A stretch of DNA of 64,000 nucleotides from an uncultured Planctomycetales bacterium (lineage in GTDB: Bacteria; Planctomycetota; Planctomycetia; Isosphaerales; Isosphaeraceae), in NCBI GenBank assembly GCA_903926465.1, contig CAIYJE010000196.1, forward strand, positions 1 to 64,000, written 5' to 3'. A program made the translations under genes and the position numbers. Under the pieces are notes generated by a model that worked only from the letters and a program-made list of their open reading frames with translations, was not told the origin of the DNA and searched no databases. Positions 62,673-64,000 of this stretch are shown here, piece after piece (position 1 is the first letter of the stretch; the number at the start of each line of letters is the position of its first letter).

Positions 62673-64000
62673 TTATCGACGAGTAAAAGCAAGCGCGCGT
62701 TGTACATAACTTAGCAATTCCGCGTCGTTTATTGTTTCCGTCTCCCACGCGGGGTTCGTGTCATGATGAAAGCGGTTCGCGAACTCAACGAGTTCACGAA
62801 GTTCCTGCGTGTGATGCTGATTGAGAATTTCTTGTGGTGTTCCGACTCGTTGGTCACAAATACCACGGAATGGCCCAAGTAGACTGCCGGGCGGAAAGTG
62901 TTCAGGGCAAGCCACACGAAAGAATGCCTCGATTATTGGCCTAATCGATTTGGCCACTTCGCGATCGTTTCCATTGCTCCTAACCGCATATTCTCTGAGC
63001 CGCGCGTGACGACGATCATGCTCAGTAATGCAGTCTTGGTTGACATCCCATGAAGAGAGAGTTGATCCGGCACCGTCTCGCGTAACTTGGATAGCGGTAA
63101 CGATGGTGCGGTCCGGGTGTTCGGATAAGCGGCACAGAAATGGCTTGCTGTGCGATAAAACGATTACTTGAGCAGTCCGCTGCACGAGACGACGAATCTC
63201 CTGGACGGTTGTTAATGCGCGATGGTCATCCAGGCTTGTAATTGGATCGTCGATGACGACAATCTTGTTCGACAGATTTGGATCCCGATCGACTGAGGCA
63301 AAAAAGAATGCCAGGGCGAGGGTGTTGCGGTCTCCGGCACTCAGCGCCGTTCGGAAGGAGGGAGTTCCGGGAGTTGTTGTGGTTCCGGCAATTGTAATAG
63401 GGTTCTCGTTGATTACGACGCTGTAATTGCAAGTCGGTCCACCACGCGTATCAGCCGCTTCCACGCTACCCAAACGGAAGCTTGCATTAAAGCGGCGTAG
63501 ATAATCGGTGATAGCTGTCTGATACAGAGGAAAGACGGATTGGCGATACTGACTCAAAGCCTCTTTAGCTTGATCCCGAAGGCCCTCAGTGGCCGTCTTC
63601 GCAGCCTTCTCATTGAGATATTCGGTGCAACTCGTCGTAATCACCGACGAATGTCGTGCCTGAACGGATTTGAGCCGGGTGAGGTCCGATTCAATCGCCG
63701 CTACATTACCAGCAGCGGCCTGCTCCTTAACCAAATTGATTGCCTCGCTCGCATCCTGAAGCTGTTGATTTAACTGTACGATGCTAGCTCGATGCTGTTC
63801 ATAGGTTGCAATCGCTGCCAGGGTAATCGCCGACAGTTGTCTCGGTTCAAGTGGCGCGGCCTGTTTTGCATGAAGCTCACCGAGTACGGCTTCACGCGCG
63901 GCACGCCACGCGCGAGCAATATCAGCGGTATCAACTGCAACTTGTGGAAGTTCACAGAACCTAGACCAAAAATGACGTCGCTCTCCACAGACTCGCATTG
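62673..64000 (-). CDS. AAA_13-type ATPase, partial at window edge
   Basis: C-terminal 442 residues of a larger ATPase; the start and Walker A lie beyond position 64000. After a coiled-coil part (IVQLNQQLQDASEAINLVKE and similar) come the ABC-type signature FRTALSAGDRNTLALAFFF, the Walker B KIVVIDDPITSLDDH and the switch His in VIVLSHSKPFL. This layout fits AAA_13 proteins such as RloC/PrrC-like anticodon nucleases and other defence ATPases. The visible C-terminal tail (AVRSNGNDREVAKSIRPIIE, ELRELVEFANRFHHDT) is like those families, but the PrrC-type catalytic residues cannot be verified. It is the first visible gene of the operon. Confidence 0.85.
   Translation of the reverse strand, partial: MRVCGERRHFWSRFCELPQVAVDTADIARAWRAAREAVLGELHAKQAAPLEPRQLSAITLAAIATYEQHRASIVQLNQQLQDASEAINLVKEQAAAGNVAAIESDLTRLKSVQARHSSVITTSCTEYLNEKAAKTATEGLRDQAKEALSQYRQSVFPLYQTAITDYLRRFNASFRLGSVEAADTRGGPTCNYSVVINENPITIAGTTTTPGTPSFRTALSAGDRNTLALAFFFASVDRDPNLSNKIVVIDDPITSLDDHRALTTVQEIRRLVQRTAQVIVLSHSKPFLCRLSEHPDRTIVTAIQVTRDGAGSTLSSWDVNQDCITEHDRRHARLREYAVRSNGNDREVAKSIRPIIEAFFRVACPEHFPPGSLLGPFRGICDQRVGTPQEILNQHHTQELRELVEFANRFHHDTNPAWETETINDAELLSYVQRALAFTRR

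Overview
The window looks like a planctomycete chromosome (phylum Planctomycetota; Gemmatales/Isosphaerales-like, order not certain). The main pointers are the DUF1549/DUF1553 plus DUF1501 gene pair at 33.5-37.1 kb, the squalene route encoded by hpnC-hpnD-hpnE at 44.7-48.1 kb, a PilM-to-secretin cluster with very long Met/Gly-rich proteins at 0-11.5 kb, and several large secreted or membrane proteins of unknown function. GC is fairly high over most of the window and looks lower in the last 4-5 kb. I saw no rRNA, tRNA or CRISPR array.

Layout. 0-11.5 kb (minus strand): pilM, two single-pass Met/Gly-rich proteins, a terminator-like hairpin, then a giant secretin; this resembles pilM-N/O-P-Q. 11.9-15.1 kb: a 1047-residue exported protein of unknown function. 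15.4-19.6 kb: a minus-strand operon of cytochrome P450, family-1 glycosyltransferase and phospholipase D-like protein. 19.8-21.2 kb: wreck of an acyltransferase-3/ankyrin membrane protein. 21.3-27.3 kb: a protein with a cyclic-nucleotide-binding-like domain, a small coiled-coil protein, an M28 peptidase, a Maf protein, and an XdhC-MocA pair. 27.4-32.6 kb: an ABC-2 exporter operon with a large membrane-anchored partner. 32.8-43.4 kb: cupin, the DUF1549/1553-DUF1501 pair, a RecA/KaiC-like ATPase, an FG-GAP repeat protein, a nitrilase-type amidohydrolase, and an SSS symporter with its YhdT-like partner. 43.7-48.1 kb: an RluA-like protein lacking the catalytic aspartate, then hpnE, hpnD and hpnC with 4-bp overlaps. 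48.4-49.7 kb: a Tat-exported enolase-superfamily enzyme.

49.7-54.2 kb is a decay zone. It holds the C-terminal half of an IS4/Tn5-type transposase, two copies of an IS50-like end, a 55-nt hairpin, a class C beta-lactamase-like gene cut by one amber codon, TnpR and TnpA scraps of a Tn3-family element, a perfect 24-bp palindrome and a short dispersed repeat. 54.2-59.2 kb holds a thioredoxin-trypsin fusion, a Ser/Thr kinase, the C-terminal third to half of a P-type ATPase and a small exported protein.

59.6-64 kb holds the most interesting locus: a tightly packed minus-strand operon of an AAA_13-type ATPase (cut by the window edge), a GmrSD-like DUF262/HNH protein, a DUF6884-like protein and a GIY-YIG-like protein. 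The composition suggests a multi-component nucleic-acid-targeting defence system, next to mobile-element debris.
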